64,000 nt of DNA, taken from positions 4,216,001 to 4,280,000 of the forward strand of contig OY970201.1 in the NCBI GenBank assembly GCA_963708245.1, read 5' to 3'. Positions within the stretch are counted from its first letter, which is position 1. The number at the start of each line of letters is the position of its first letter. The translations under genes and the position numbers were made by a program. Below are positions 45,347 through 54,745 of this stretch, piece by piece. The DNA is from CAVYXK01 sp963708245 (GTDB lineage: Bacteria > Pseudomonadota > Alphaproteobacteria > Acetobacterales > Acetobacteraceae). The notes below the pieces were generated by a model that was not told the origin of the DNA, did no database searches, and saw only the letters and a program-made list of their open reading frames with translations.

Positions 45347-45913
45347 GTGCCCGAGACCCGCATCCTGCTTGGCGTGATCGGACGCCCACACGGCGTGCGC
45401 GGGCTGGCGCGCGTCACGAGCTACACCGATCCGCCGGAGGCGATCGCCGGCTATGGCCCTTTGTCCGACGATCACGGCGGCCAGTTGAGCCTTCGGTGGC
45501 AGGGTGAGGGGATTGTCGAGATCGCGGAGATCATAGGCGGGATGCCGGCCAGGGTAGCGGATCGCGCGGCAGCAGAGCGGTTGAACAATCGGCGCCTCTA
45601 CGTCGCTCGCGACAGCTTGCCGCCGCCGCCTGCCGATGAGTTTTATCTCGCCGATCTGGTTGGTCTTGCCGCGATTGACCCGGGCGGGGCGGAGATCGGC
45701 ACCGTCGTCGCTGTGCACGATTACGGCGCCGGCGCCAGCCTCGAGATCGCGGATGATGGGGGCACTCCGTTGCTGGTGCCGTTTACCCGGGCGGCTGTAC
45801 CAGCGGTGGCCGTCGACGCTGGATCTGTCACGGTGGCGCCTCCCGAGGAGGTGGACGTATTGCCGGATGGCCCCCTCCCCCCGGCCCCCTCCCGCAAGGG
45901 GAGGCGGAGATGA
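45347..45913 (+). CDS. rimM: Ribosome maturation factor RimM with repeat-derived C-terminus
   Basis: Binds S19 in the head of the 30S subunit and aids its maturation. About 188 residues from GTG at 45347; TTG at 45341 in frame is the alternative. N-terminal RimM domain (LLGVIGRPHGVRGLARVTSY), PRC-barrel half (DEFYLADLVGLAAIDPGGAE, PLLVPFTRAAVPAVAVDAGS). After VAPPEEVDVLPD the reading frame runs through a copy of palindromic repeat family B and ends GPLPPAPSRKGRRR, so the last about 14 residues come from the repeat. Its stop overlaps the trmD start as ATGA. Confidence 0.95.
   Translation: MPETRILLGVIGRPHGVRGLARVTSYTDPPEAIAGYGPLSDDHGGQLSLRWQGEGIVEIAEIIGGMPARVADRAAAERLNNRRLYVARDSLPPPPADEFYLADLVGLAAIDPGGAEIGTVVAVHDYGAGASLEIADDGGTPLLVPFTRAAVPAVAVDAGSVTVAPPEEVDVLPDGPLPPAPSRKGRRR
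45868..45905. repeat. Palindromic repeat family B inside the 3' end of rimM
   Basis: GGCCCCCTCCCCCC-GGCCCCCTCCC-GCAA-GGGGAGG: same core as the intergenic copy at 39859-39893. Located in the last codons of rimM and directly before the trmD start. Confidence 0.75.
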
Positions 45914-46635
45914 GTTGGCGGGCCTCTGTGTTGACGCTTTTCCCGGAGATGTTTCCCGGACCGCTCGGGTACTCCCTCGCCGGCCGCGCGCTGGAGATCG
46001 GTCGCTGGTCGCTCGACGCGGTGGACATCCGCAGCTTCGCGACAGACCGGCACCGGAGCGTCGATGACACGCCGTTCGGCGGCGGTGCTGGCATGGTGAT
46101 GCGCCCAGATGTGGTGGACGCCGCGATCGGCGCCGTGGCGGACGAGCGCTCGCTGATCTTTCTGACACCGCGCGGTCGGCTCTTCACCCAGGGTGACGCC
46201 CGCCGCCTCGCCGCTGGCCCTGGCGTTATTCTGCTTTGCGGCCGCTATGAGGGCGTCGATCAACGCGTCATCGATGCGCACGCCTTCGAGGAGATTTCGA
46301 TCGGCGATTACGTGCTTTCGGGCGGCGAACCGGCGGCCGTGGTGATCCTGGACGCCGTCGTCCGCCTGCTGCCGGGTGTGATGGGGGCGCCCGAGAGCGC
46401 GGCCGAGGAGAGCTTCTCGGCCGGCCTGCTGGAATACCCGCATTACACACGCCCCGCCGACTGGCAGGGTCGCAGGGTGCCGGAGGTGCTGCTCTCCGGC
46501 GACCACGCAGCGGTGGCCGGGTGGCGCCGCGCCGAGGCCGAACGCATCACCCGCGAGCGGCGCCCCGGGCTGTGGGCGCGGCACGTCGCAGCCACCGCAC
46601 CGGCGCCGATTGCCTCGCGCGCCAGGGCGCCGTAA
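45910..46635 (+). CDS. trmD: tRNA (guanine-N1)-methyltransferase
   Basis: SPOUT-family enzyme that methylates G37 of tRNAs reading proline, leucine and arginine codons, preventing +1 frameshifting. 241 residues. VLTLFPEMFPGPLGYSLAGR, DDTPFGGGAGMVMRPDVV, LLCGRYEGVDQRVID, EISIGDYVLSGGEPAAVVIL (trefoil-knot SAM site) and LEYPHYTRPADWQGRRVPEV are typical. Translationally coupled to rimM by ATGA. Confidence 0.98.
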   Translation: MSWRASVLTLFPEMFPGPLGYSLAGRALEIGRWSLDAVDIRSFATDRHRSVDDTPFGGGAGMVMRPDVVDAAIGAVADERSLIFLTPRGRLFTQGDARRLAAGPGVILLCGRYEGVDQRVIDAHAFEEISIGDYVLSGGEPAAVVILDAVVRLLPGVMGAPESAAEESFSAGLLEYPHYTRPADWQGRRVPEVLLSGDHAAVAGWRRAEAERITRERRPGLWARHVAATAPAPIASRARAP

Positions 46636-46661
46636 GCGATTGGAACGAAAGGACCCCAGCC

Positions 46662-47069
46662 ATGAACATTATCCAGCGCTACGAGGCCGCCGAGATCGTC
46701 CGCCTCACTGCCGGTCGCCCGGTCCCCGATTTCGCGCCCGGAGACACGGTCCGCGTCGCGGTCCGGGTGGTCGAGGGCGAGCGCACCCGCACGCAAGCCT
46801 TCGAGGGCGTGGTGATCGCCCGTTCCAACAAGGGGCTGAACAGCAATTTCACCGTACGCAAGATCAGCTACGGCGAGGGCGTAGAACGCGTGTTTCCGCT
46901 CTACTCGCCGATGATTGCCGAGATCACTGTAGTGCGTCGTGGCGACGTGCGGCGGGCGAAGCTCTATTACCTGCGCGGCCGGTCCGGCAAACGGGCACGT
47001 ATCGCCGAGCGGGCGCGCAGCGCGACGACCGCATCACCGGCCGCCTCGGAGGGTGGGACGGCCCAGTAA
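46662..47069 (+). CDS. rplS: 50S ribosomal protein bL19
   Basis: 135 residues. FAPGDTVRVAVRVVEGERTR, QAFEGVVIARSNKGLNSNFT, VRKISYGEGVERVFPLYSP and AKLYYLRGRSGKRARI are standard bL19. The Ala/Ser-rich C-terminal tail is longer than in enterobacteria, as often in this order of bacteria. 26 bp after trmD. Confidence 0.98.
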   Translation: MNIIQRYEAAEIVRLTAGRPVPDFAPGDTVRVAVRVVEGERTRTQAFEGVVIARSNKGLNSNFTVRKISYGEGVERVFPLYSPMIAEITVVRRGDVRRAKLYYLRGRSGKRARIAERARSATTASPAASEGGTAQ

Positions 47070-47092
47070 CCGAGGACGACAGGAGGCAACGG

Positions 47093-48511
47093 ATGTCGGC
47101 AACGAGGCCGCGCACGCTGTTCGACAAGATCTGGGACAGCCACGTCGTGGAGCGGCTGCCTGACGGGACCTGTATCCTTTATATCGACCGGCACTTGGTG
47201 CACGAGGTCACCAGCCCGCAGGCCTTCGAGGGGCTGCGCCTGGCAGGGCGTAAAGTGCGGCGGCCCGACGCGACCATCGCGGTGGCTGACCACAACATTC
47301 CGACGACTGATCGACGCGCCGGGATCAAGGAAGAGGACAGCCGTATCCAGGTCGAGACATTGGAACGGAATGTGAAGGAGTTCGGTGTTCCGTACATTCC
47401 GATCCTGGATGTGCGGCAGGGCATCGTTCATATCATCGGCCCGGAGCTGGGGATCAGCTTGCCGGGCACGACGATCGTCTGCGGCGACTCGCACACCTCG
47501 ACGCACGGCGCGCTGGGCGCGCTGGCGTTTGGCATCGGTACTTCGGAAGTCGAGCACGTGTTGGCAACCCAGACACTGCTCCAACGACCAGCGAAAAATA
47601 TGCTGGTGCAGGTCGACGGCACGCTCGGGTTCGGTGCCACGGCGAAGGACATCGTGTTGGCGATCATCGGTCGGATCGGCACGGCGGGCGGCACCGGGCA
47701 CGTGATCGAATATGCCGGCGAGGCGATTCGTGCGCTCGATATGGCCGGACGCATGACGGTGTCAAACATGTCGATAGAGGCAGGCGCGCGGGCCGGACTG
47801 GTCGCACCGGATGAAACCACTTTCGCCTATATCAGGGGCCGGGAGTATGCGCCGAAGGGCGATGCCTTCGAGCAGGCGCTCGCCTACTGGCGCACACTGC
47901 CGTCCGACCCCGGCGCTCAGTACGACAGAACCGTGCGGCTGGACGCCGCCACGGTCGCGCCGATGGTGACTTGGGGGACCAATCCGGGCGCGGTGGTGCC
48001 GATCACCGGCGCCGTTCCCGATCCGGCGCAAGAGACGGACGAAGGCCGGCGCGCGCAGATGCGGCGCATGCTGGAGTACATGGCGCTGACGCCAGGCACC
48101 CGGATGCAGGACGTGCCGATCGATGTCGTGTTCATCGGCAGTTGCACAAACGGGCGGATCGAGGACATCCGCGCAGCCGCCGCAGTGGCGAAGGGCCGCA
48201 AGGTAGCGGCTAGCGTGCAGGCGCTGGTGGTGCCGGGCTCGGGGCTGGTCAAGCAGCAAGCAGAGCAGGAAGGCCTCGACCGCATCCTGCGTGAAGCGGG
48301 CTTCGAGTGGCGCGAACCGTGCTGCTCGATGTGTCTGGGCATGAATCCGGATAAGCTCCAGCCGGGCCAGCGCTGTGCCAGCACCTCTAACCGCAATTTC
48401 GAGGGTCGCCAGGGTCCCGGCGGGCGTACTCACTTGCTTTCGCCGGCGATGGCGGCGGCGGCGGCGGTTATGGGACGGCTGGCGGACGTGCGGCAACTGG
48501 TCACAAATTGA
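47093..48511 (+). CDS. leuC: 3-isopropylmalate dehydratase large subunit
   Basis: With LeuD, isomerises 2- to 3-isopropylmalate in leucine synthesis. 472 residues; ATG at 47093 has AGGAGGC upstream. TLFDKIWDSHVV, the iron-sulfur cysteines in VFIGSCTNGRIED and EPCCSMCLGMNPD, and CGDSHTSTHGALGALAFGIG are diagnostic. The rest of the open frame upstream is not part of the gene. Followed by a small coiled-coil gene and then leuD. Confidence 0.98.
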   Translation: MSATRPRTLFDKIWDSHVVERLPDGTCILYIDRHLVHEVTSPQAFEGLRLAGRKVRRPDATIAVADHNIPTTDRRAGIKEEDSRIQVETLERNVKEFGVPYIPILDVRQGIVHIIGPELGISLPGTTIVCGDSHTSTHGALGALAFGIGTSEVEHVLATQTLLQRPAKNMLVQVDGTLGFGATAKDIVLAIIGRIGTAGGTGHVIEYAGEAIRALDMAGRMTVSNMSIEAGARAGLVAPDETTFAYIRGREYAPKGDAFEQALAYWRTLPSDPGAQYDRTVRLDAATVAPMVTWGTNPGAVVPITGAVPDPAQETDEGRRAQMRRMLEYMALTPGTRMQDVPIDVVFIGSCTNGRIEDIRAAAAVAKGRKVAASVQALVVPGSGLVKQQAEQEGLDRILREAGFEWREPCCSMCLGMNPDKLQPGQRCASTSNRNFEGRQGPGGRTHLLSPAMAAAAAVMGRLADVRQLVTN

Positions 48512-48512
48512 C

Positions 48513-48660
48513 ATGAGCGACGTGCTGCAATTCCAGGCCCTCTCCCCGATTGTGAAGTTCCGCAGTGAGCTCACGCAGCAGATCACGCAGGTGCGCGGCG
48601 GGCTCACGCAGAAAATCGTACATGTGCGCGACCAGTTCACGCAGCAGACCGCGCAATATC
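48513..48660 (+). other. 5' part of the small coiled-coil reading frame between leuC and leuD
   Basis: ATG at 48513 (two bases after the leuC stop) opens MSDVLQFQALSPIVKFRSEL, then three near-repeats of a 7-10 residue helical unit (LTQQITQVRG, LTQKIVHVRD, FTQQTAQ). The frame is one base out of phase with the downstream frame at 48661. With one base removed, the two would form one coiled-coil protein of about 150 residues. Confidence 0.4.
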
Positions 48661-48969
48661 ATGGAGCGCATCGACCGGCTGCAGAACCAAGTGACGGTCA
48701 TGCGGGACGACCCCTGGGTTACCTACACGCATTCGAACCGTATCGAGAAGAAAGTCGACGAAGAAGCCGAGCGCTCACAGGAGTTGCTGCGCTCGCATTC
48801 GCAGCAACTGCATTTGATCTCCGAAGAGCTGGTGGGCGTGCAGCGCCAGATCCATCACCTACAAAACGAGGTACGTACGCTTAGGGGATACCTAGCCGGG
48901 GAGAGCCGCGATGGACAAGTTCACCACGCTGACCGCTGTCGCGGCGCCGCTGCCGCTAGCGAACGTTGA
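48661..48969 (+). CDS. Small coiled-coil protein of unknown function
   Basis: 102 residues from ATG at 48661. MERIDRLQNQVTVMRDD, then EEAERSQELLRSHSQQLHLI and EELVGVQRQIHHLQNEVRTL give a strong heptad pattern, so a coiled coil is predicted. The last 19 codons overlap the leuD start. No family is recognised. Position within the leucine operon may be historical; no link to leucine synthesis is visible. See the preceding entry for a possible longer form. Confidence 0.5.
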   Translation: MERIDRLQNQVTVMRDDPWVTYTHSNRIEKKVDEEAERSQELLRSHSQQLHLISEELVGVQRQIHHLQNEVRTLRGYLAGESRDGQVHHADRCRGAAAASER

Positions 48970-49534
48970 TACCGACAAAATCATTCCCGCACGCTTCCTG
49001 AAGACCATCAAACGCACCGGACTTGGCGTGCACTTGTTCCATGCGCTCCGCTACGACGAACAAGGCAAGGAACGTCTCGACTTCGTGCTGAACCAGGGCG
49101 CGTGCCGCGATGCGAAGATCTTGATCGCACTCGAGAATTTTGGCTGCGGATCCTCACGCGAGCATGCGCCCTGGGCGCTGCTCGATTTTGGCATTCGTTG
49201 CGTGATCGCGCCGGACTTCGGCGATATCTTCTTCAACAACTGCTTCAAGAACGGCATCCTGCCCGTGCGCCTGTCACGCGCCGCCTGCGATCAGCTCATC
49301 GCGGATGCGAAGCTCGGCGGCAACGCACGACTAACCGTCGATCTCGAACGCCAGGTGGTGGTGCGGCCGAACGGCGAGGAAATTCACTTTGAAATCGACC
49401 CATTCCGTAAGCACCTTCTGTTGAACGGACTAGATGACATCGGCCAGACACTGGAGCATGCCGACGCGATCGCCGCGTACGAAATACGACGGCTAGCCGA
49501 GCAGCCCTGGGCGCCCGGCATCACCTCCGGCTGA
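48911..49534 (+). CDS. leuD: 3-isopropylmalate dehydratase small subunit
   Basis: 207 residues. ANVDTDKIIPARFLKTIKRT, ALENFGCGSSREHAPWALLD, IAPDFGDIFFNNCFKNGILP are diagnostic of LeuD; it supplies part of the substrate site to LeuC. GGGGAGAGCCGCG upstream is a good ribosome site. 11 bp before leuB. Confidence 0.98.
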   Translation: MDKFTTLTAVAAPLPLANVDTDKIIPARFLKTIKRTGLGVHLFHALRYDEQGKERLDFVLNQGACRDAKILIALENFGCGSSREHAPWALLDFGIRCVIAPDFGDIFFNNCFKNGILPVRLSRAACDQLIADAKLGGNARLTVDLERQVVVRPNGEEIHFEIDPFRKHLLLNGLDDIGQTLEHADAIAAYEIRRLAEQPWAPGITSG

Positions 49535-49545
49535 TCGGTGACACC

Positions 49546-50658
49546 ATGCCAGCCAACAAGAAGCTGCTGATCCTGCCCGGCGACGGCATTGGCCCGGAAG
49601 TCATGCGCGAGGTGCGCCGAGTTATCGACTGGATGGACCGCCGGCGGAGAGTTTCGTTCGATCTCTCTGACGATCTGGTGGGTGGTGCGGCAATCGACGC
49701 GCGCGGTACTCCGATCACCGATGCCACCATGCAAGCCGCTAGGGACGCCGATGCCATCCTGTTCGGTGCAGTTGGCGGGCCGAAATGGGAAAAGCTCGAC
49801 TTCAACTCCCGCCCGGAACTCGCGATCCTACGGCTGCGCAAGGAGCTCGACCTGTTCGCCAATCTGCGCCCGGCGAGTGTACTCGCCCCGCTGGTCAATA
49901 CCTCGACCCTGAAGCCCGAGGTGGTGCGCGGGCTCGATATCATGATCGTGCGCGAAAGCACCGGCGGCCTTTATTTCGGCGAGCCGCGCGGGATCGAAAC
50001 ACTGCCCGACGGCCAGCAGCGCGGCTTCGACACCGAATCCTACACAACGAACGAAATCGAGCGTGTTGCCCGCGTGGCCTTCGATCTGGCGGGCCGGAGG
50101 AAGCGTCGCGTTACCAGCGTGGAGAAGGCAAACGTGATGCAATCAGGCCTATTGTGGCGCCAGGTCGTCACAGCGCTGCATCAGCGCGATTATGCTGATA
50201 TCGAGCTGACGCACATGTACGCGGACAATTGCGCGATGCAGCTCGTGCGGAATCCGCGTCAGTTCGACGTGATTGTTACTTCTAATGTATTTGGCGATAT
50301 CTTGTCCGACCTTGCGTCGATGCTGACCGGAAGCCTTGGGATGTTGCCGTCGGCAACGCTAGGCGCGGTACAGCCGAACGGCAAGCGGCACGCGCTGTAC
50401 GAGCCGATCCACGGCAGCGCACCGGACATCGCCGGCAAAGGGATCGCCAACCCGCTCGCGCAGATCCTGAGCTTCGCGATGCTGCTGCGCTACTCGTTCG
50501 AGATGGAAGAGGATGCGGCGCTGATCGAGACGGCCTGTACGAATGTGCTGGCGAGCGGTCTGCGTACTGCCGACATCATGGTGCCGGGGGCCGCTCGGGT
50601 CGGCACCAGCGTGATGGGCGAGTCGATCCTGCGCGAGCTCGACAAACTGGCGGCGTAG
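49546..50658 (+). CDS. leuB: 3-isopropylmalate dehydrogenase
   Basis: NAD-dependent oxidative decarboxylation of 3-isopropylmalate. 370 residues. ILPGDGIGPEVMREVRRVID, RESTGGLYFGEPRGIE, KANVMQSGLLWRQV, LTHMYADNCAMQLVRNPRQF, TSNVFGDILSDLASMLTGSL and YEPIHGSAPDIAGKGIANP are all present, with the metal-binding aspartates in TSNVFGDILSD. Completes leuCDB. Confidence 0.98.
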   Translation: MPANKKLLILPGDGIGPEVMREVRRVIDWMDRRRRVSFDLSDDLVGGAAIDARGTPITDATMQAARDADAILFGAVGGPKWEKLDFNSRPELAILRLRKELDLFANLRPASVLAPLVNTSTLKPEVVRGLDIMIVRESTGGLYFGEPRGIETLPDGQQRGFDTESYTTNEIERVARVAFDLAGRRKRRVTSVEKANVMQSGLLWRQVVTALHQRDYADIELTHMYADNCAMQLVRNPRQFDVIVTSNVFGDILSDLASMLTGSLGMLPSATLGAVQPNGKRHALYEPIHGSAPDIAGKGIANPLAQILSFAMLLRYSFEMEEDAALIETACTNVLASGLRTADIMVPGAARVGTSVMGESILRELDKLAA

Positions 50659-50686
50659 TAGACAACGGCGGGCGGCGGACAGCCGG

Positions 50687-50908
50687 ATGGACCAGCTCGA
50701 TGCCCGGATGGAAGGGGTCGACGGTCGGCTCCGCGATGTGGAAATGATGCTCTCCGCCGTCAACGCCAAGGCGGATCGGCTTGCCTCGCAGATTGTCGCT
50801 GGGCTGCCGAGCTGGTGGCAGATGCCGATAGTCATTGCCGCCACAGCCACTCTGCTGATCGCCTTGTATGCGGGCCTACATTACATGCAGGCGTACGGCC
50901 TCCAGTAG
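50687..50908 (+). CDS. Small membrane-anchored protein of unknown function
   Basis: 73 residues. An N-terminal amphipathic helix (DARMEGVDGRLRDVEMMLSA, a coiled-coil pattern) is followed by a single transmembrane helix (MPIVIAATATLLIALYAGLH). This coil-plus-anchor layout is common in short hypothetical proteins. 28 bp after leuB; no function inferred. ATG at 50687 has only a weak ribosome site. Confidence 0.55.
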   Translation: MDQLDARMEGVDGRLRDVEMMLSAVNAKADRLASQIVAGLPSWWQMPIVIAATATLLIALYAGLHYMQAYGLQ

Positions 50909-50922
50909 CCGTAGTCAGTCGG

Positions 50923-52536
50923 CTATATTCGACCTTCCGCGATATCCCGTTCGACGGCGATTGGATCGCGTTCCGCTTGCGGCCCATAGCCGCCGGCGCC
51001 GGCGGTAATGATCTCCAACACGTCTCCCGGCTGCATTGCCCCATTGCCATGATCGAGCACTGCGCCGCCGTGAAGCCGGACTGCCGCGCGGCCGCCTTCG
51101 CCGCCGCCTCGTAGTCCCCACGGCGCACTAAGCACTCGGGAGATATCGACGCGCACCCGACAGTCCGCCTCAGCGCGGTAAACGCGTCGCAGCCCCATCC
51201 CGCCGCGCTGACGGCCCGGGCCGGCTGACCCATCCACCAACTCGTAGCGCAGCAAGGTCAGCGGATACTCGATCTCCAATGCTTCGACGGGCAGGTTGGA
51301 GGTGTTGGTCATGTGCACATGTACGCCGTCGAGCCCGTCCTTCATTGCCCGTGCGCCGGAGCCACCGCCGATCGTTTCCAGATACACCCAGAGCTTGTTC
51401 GCTCCGTCGCGTCCACTTGGCATCTGACCGGCAAACGTCACCGAGGTGCAGGCGCCGTTACTGGCGGCGGTGATGCGCTCGGGCACTGCCTCGGCGAGCG
51501 CGCCATGGATCAGATCGACCACCCGCTGGCAGGCACCGAGCCGGCCATTCACCGCGGCCGGATGCACACAGTTCACGATGGTACCTGAGGGCGCGGTCAC
51601 GTGCAGCGGACGGGCGAGCCCGGCATTCGGCAGGATCGTCGGATCAACCACCGTCTTCACAGCGTAATAGACGGTTGAGAGCAGCGCCGTCCAAGTCATG
51701 TTCAATCCGGCCCGCACCTGCGGTGCGCCGTCGAAATGCAGATGCATCTCGTCTCCGGTGACGGTGATCGCGCAGGACATGTCGAGCTCGCCGTCGATCT
51801 CAGGGCAGTCGTAGCGGTCGGCGAAGCGATAAGTGCCGTCCGGGATCGAGGCGATGCCTGCTCGCATCTTGCGTTCTGCGTAGTCCTGCAGCGCATCGCC
51901 GGCCGCCAGCACGCGGGCGCGGCCGTATTTGGCGCAGAGCGCCGTCATTCGCTGTACTCCCAGTCGGTTGGCGGCCATCTGCGCGCGCAGGTCGGACAGG
52001 CGCTCGCGCGGCACTTGGCAGTTCAGCAGGATCAGCTCCAGCACGTCCTGCGCCAGCTCGCCTGCGCGATAGAGGCGGATCGGCGGAATCCGCAGCCCCT
52101 CCTGGTAGATATGCGCATGCCCGCGATCAGCGAAATCGGCGTGGTGCGCCAGATTCACCGCCCAGGCGACGATGCTGCCGTCCACGAAGATCGGTTCCGC
52201 CAGAACGATGTCTGGCAGATGCGTTCCCCCGCCCTCATAAGCATCGTTGCCAACGAACACATCGCCCGGCCGCACCTCCGCAGATGAATGGCGCTTCATA
52301 ATTTGCGGCAGGAGCCCGATGAAGCTGCCGAGATGCATCGGGATGTGTTCGGCCTGGCAGAGCGTGTTGCCATGCACATCGAACAGCGCGGTGGAGCAGT
52401 CCCGCCGCTCCTTGATGTTGGTGGAGTAGCTGGCGCGAATCAGCGCCTCTCCCATCTCTTCGACGATCGAAGACAGCGCGCTGCCGATCACCTCGACGGT
52501 GATGGGATCGATGACGGCGGTGGTCGCGTCGTTCAT
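50923..52536 (-). CDS. Hydantoinase B/oxoprolinase family protein
   Basis: 537 residues from ATG at 52536, which overlaps the stop of the upstream hydantoinase A gene (ATGA). DPITVEVIGSALSSIVEEMG, ASYSTNIKERRDCSTALFD, GDVFVGNDAYEGGGTHLPDI and AHHADFADRGH are the HyuB signature; the C-terminal GGGEGGRAAV and AGAGGYGPQAERDP also fit. HyuA/HyuB pairs are ATP-dependent amidohydrolases for N-methylhydantoin, 5-oxoproline or caprolactam, or carboxylases of acetone type. Because the A gene has a stop, this subunit may lack its partner. Confidence 0.93.
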   Translation of the reverse strand: MNDATTAVIDPITVEVIGSALSSIVEEMGEALIRASYSTNIKERRDCSTALFDVHGNTLCQAEHIPMHLGSFIGLLPQIMKRHSSAEVRPGDVFVGNDAYEGGGTHLPDIVLAEPIFVDGSIVAWAVNLAHHADFADRGHAHIYQEGLRIPPIRLYRAGELAQDVLELILLNCQVPRERLSDLRAQMAANRLGVQRMTALCAKYGRARVLAAGDALQDYAERKMRAGIASIPDGTYRFADRYDCPEIDGELDMSCAITVTGDEMHLHFDGAPQVRAGLNMTWTALLSTVYYAVKTVVDPTILPNAGLARPLHVTAPSGTIVNCVHPAAVNGRLGACQRVVDLIHGALAEAVPERITAASNGACTSVTFAGQMPSGRDGANKLWVYLETIGGGSGARAMKDGLDGVHVHMTNTSNLPVEALEIEYPLTLLRYELVDGSAGPGRQRGGMGLRRVYRAEADCRVRVDISRVLSAPWGLRGGGEGGRAAVRLHGGAVLDHGNGAMQPGDVLEIITAGAGGYGPQAERDPIAVERDIAEGRI

Positions 52537-54584
52537 GGCCATTCCAGAATCAGGTTGAGCGAGGAATCGACGCGCGCTTGCATGCCGGGCAGCAGCAGCG
52601 TGGTCGCGTCCATCTGCTCGATCACCGCCGGGCCGTCGATTCGGTTCCCGGCCATGAGCAGCACCCGATCGTAGATAGGACAATCGACGAAGCCGCCCGC
52701 CTCGGTCAACCAGACGTTGCGCCGGCCAACCAAGGCCGGTGCCGCGTTCGGGCCGGCATCCGGATGCATCGCTATCGTCGCCTTCGGGACGAGACCGACC
52801 GCCTCCACCCGGTAGGTGACGAGCTGTATCGGATCTTCGTCGGCAGTGAAGCCATAGAGCCGCTGATGTGAGGCCGAGAATCCCGCGGCCAAAGCGTCCA
52901 GCGTGGCGGGACCGATCGGCCCCTCCGGCACCGGGACAGCGATCTCATAATTCTGGCCAGCATAACGCATGTCGATCGTTCGGTTGATCCGACGCTTATC
53001 CGGCGCGATGCCTTCCGCATCGAACCAGTGCTCCGCTTGATCGCGCAGCGTGTCGAACGCCTCGGCGATGGCGGGCAGGGCCGTCGGGCCGAGTGCGGTT
53101 AGACGGGTGGCAGCGAAATCGGCGCGCAGATCGGTGAGCAGCAGGCCGACAGCGCAGAGGATGCCGGGCGTGAGGGGCACGAGGATACGGCTGATCTCCA
53201 GCTCCTGCGCCAGGCGCGCGGCGTGCAGCGGGCCGGCGCCCCCGAATGCCACTAGCGTGTAGTCGCGGGGGTCGTAGCCGCGCTGGACGCTGATAACTCG
53301 GATCGCTCGCGCCATGTTGGCGGTGACGACAGAGATGATGCCCTGGGCGGTCGCCATCGTGTCCAGCCCGAGGCGGCGGGCCAGCGCCGCGATCGCCTGC
53401 TCCGCGTGGTCGCGCTGGATGGACATTCGGCCGCCGAGCAGATGGGTGGGGTTCAGTGTCTGCAGCACCACATTGGCGTCGGTCACCGTCGGCTGCGTGT
53501 TGCCGCGGCCATAGCAGACCGGCCCGGGGTCGGCGCCGGCGCTGAGCGGACCGACCTTCAGCAGCCCACCGCTGTCAATCGCGGCGATTGAGCCGCCGCC
53601 GGCTCCGACAGTATGGATGTCCAGCATCGGCGCCTTGATAGGGTAGCCCTGCACCGTCGCTTCACCAGCCAGCCTGGCTTGGCCGCCTTGCAGCAACGCA
53701 ACATCGGTGCTGGTGCCGCCCATGTCGAAGGTGATCAGGTCCGGGAAGCCGGCGAGCTTGCCGATCGCTTGTGCCGCCACGACGCCAGTGGAGGGGCCGG
53801 ACAGGATGGTGCGAACCGGCAGGTGCGCGGCCTGCTCGAAGCCGATCACACCGCCATTGGACTGCGTCAGGTGTGGTTGCGTGGTCAAACCGAGCGCGGT
53901 CAGTCGGTCCCCAAGGCGGTTGATGTAGCGTCGCATGACCGGTCCGAGGGTGGCGTTAACCACCGTCGTGGACAGGCGTTCGTACTCGCGGAATTCCGGC
54001 GCCACCTGGTGGGAGACAGAGGCGAAGGCGTCGGGAAATTCCTCAGCAAGGATGCGCGCGGCCTCGACCTCATGGTCGGGTCTGACGAAACTATAGAGAA
54101 AGCAGACCGCAACTGCCTTGACCCCGGCCTCGCGCAAGCGCCGAACGGCGGCGCGGAAAGCAGCGATGTCGAGAGGAGTCTCGACGGTCCCGTCGTGGCG
54201 CAGCCGCTCGGGCACCTCCAGCCTGAGGTCACGAGAGACCAGGACGGGCGGCTTGTCGATTTGCAGGTCGTAGAGATCGGGGCGCTTTTGGCGGGCGATC
54301 TCGAGCAGGTCGCGGAACCCGTCGGTGGTGATCAGGCCGGTGTGGGCGCCGGTGCCTTAAATCAGCGCATTGGTGGCGACGGTGGTGCCGTGGCCGAAAT
54401 AGCCGATCCGGTCCACGGTGGCATTGAGCCGGGCGGTTGCCTCCGCCACGCCGTCTGCGATGCCGGCGGATGGATCGTGTGGCGTGGAGGCGACCTTCCA
54501 GACCTCCAGGCGCGTGGTTGCGTCGTCGAACAGGCAGATATCGGTGAACGTGCCGCCTGAATCCACGCCCACCCGCCACGCCAT
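52533..54584 (-). pseudogene. Hydantoinase A/oxoprolinase family protein with internal ochre codon
   Basis: ATG at 54584 opens MAWRVGVDSGGTFTDICLFD, the ATP-binding start of HyuA. After VATNALI a TAA (54357-54359) occurs where the family has Glu (NALIEGTGAHTGLITT): a single G-to-T change from GAA. The frame then continues unshifted for 608 codons with ITFDMGGTSTDVALLQGG, VNATLGPVMRRYI, YGRGNTQPTVTDANVVL and FGGAGPLHAA. Repaired length 683 residues. A truncated restart at GTG 54215 lacks the ATP-binding N-terminus. Overlaps hyuB. Confidence 0.9.
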
Positions 54585-54745
54585 GCGCGCTGCTCCGCTT
54601 CTGTCGAAAGCAGGGTAGAGCGGCGGGAGGGGCGGGTCAGCCCCCGTCGCGCCTGCGCACGCGGAATGTCGGAATTGCCACATCGCGCTCGGCATCGCCA
54701 CGCTGACCGACGTGCGCTGGTCGATGTCGGGCGCGAGGGGTGCCA

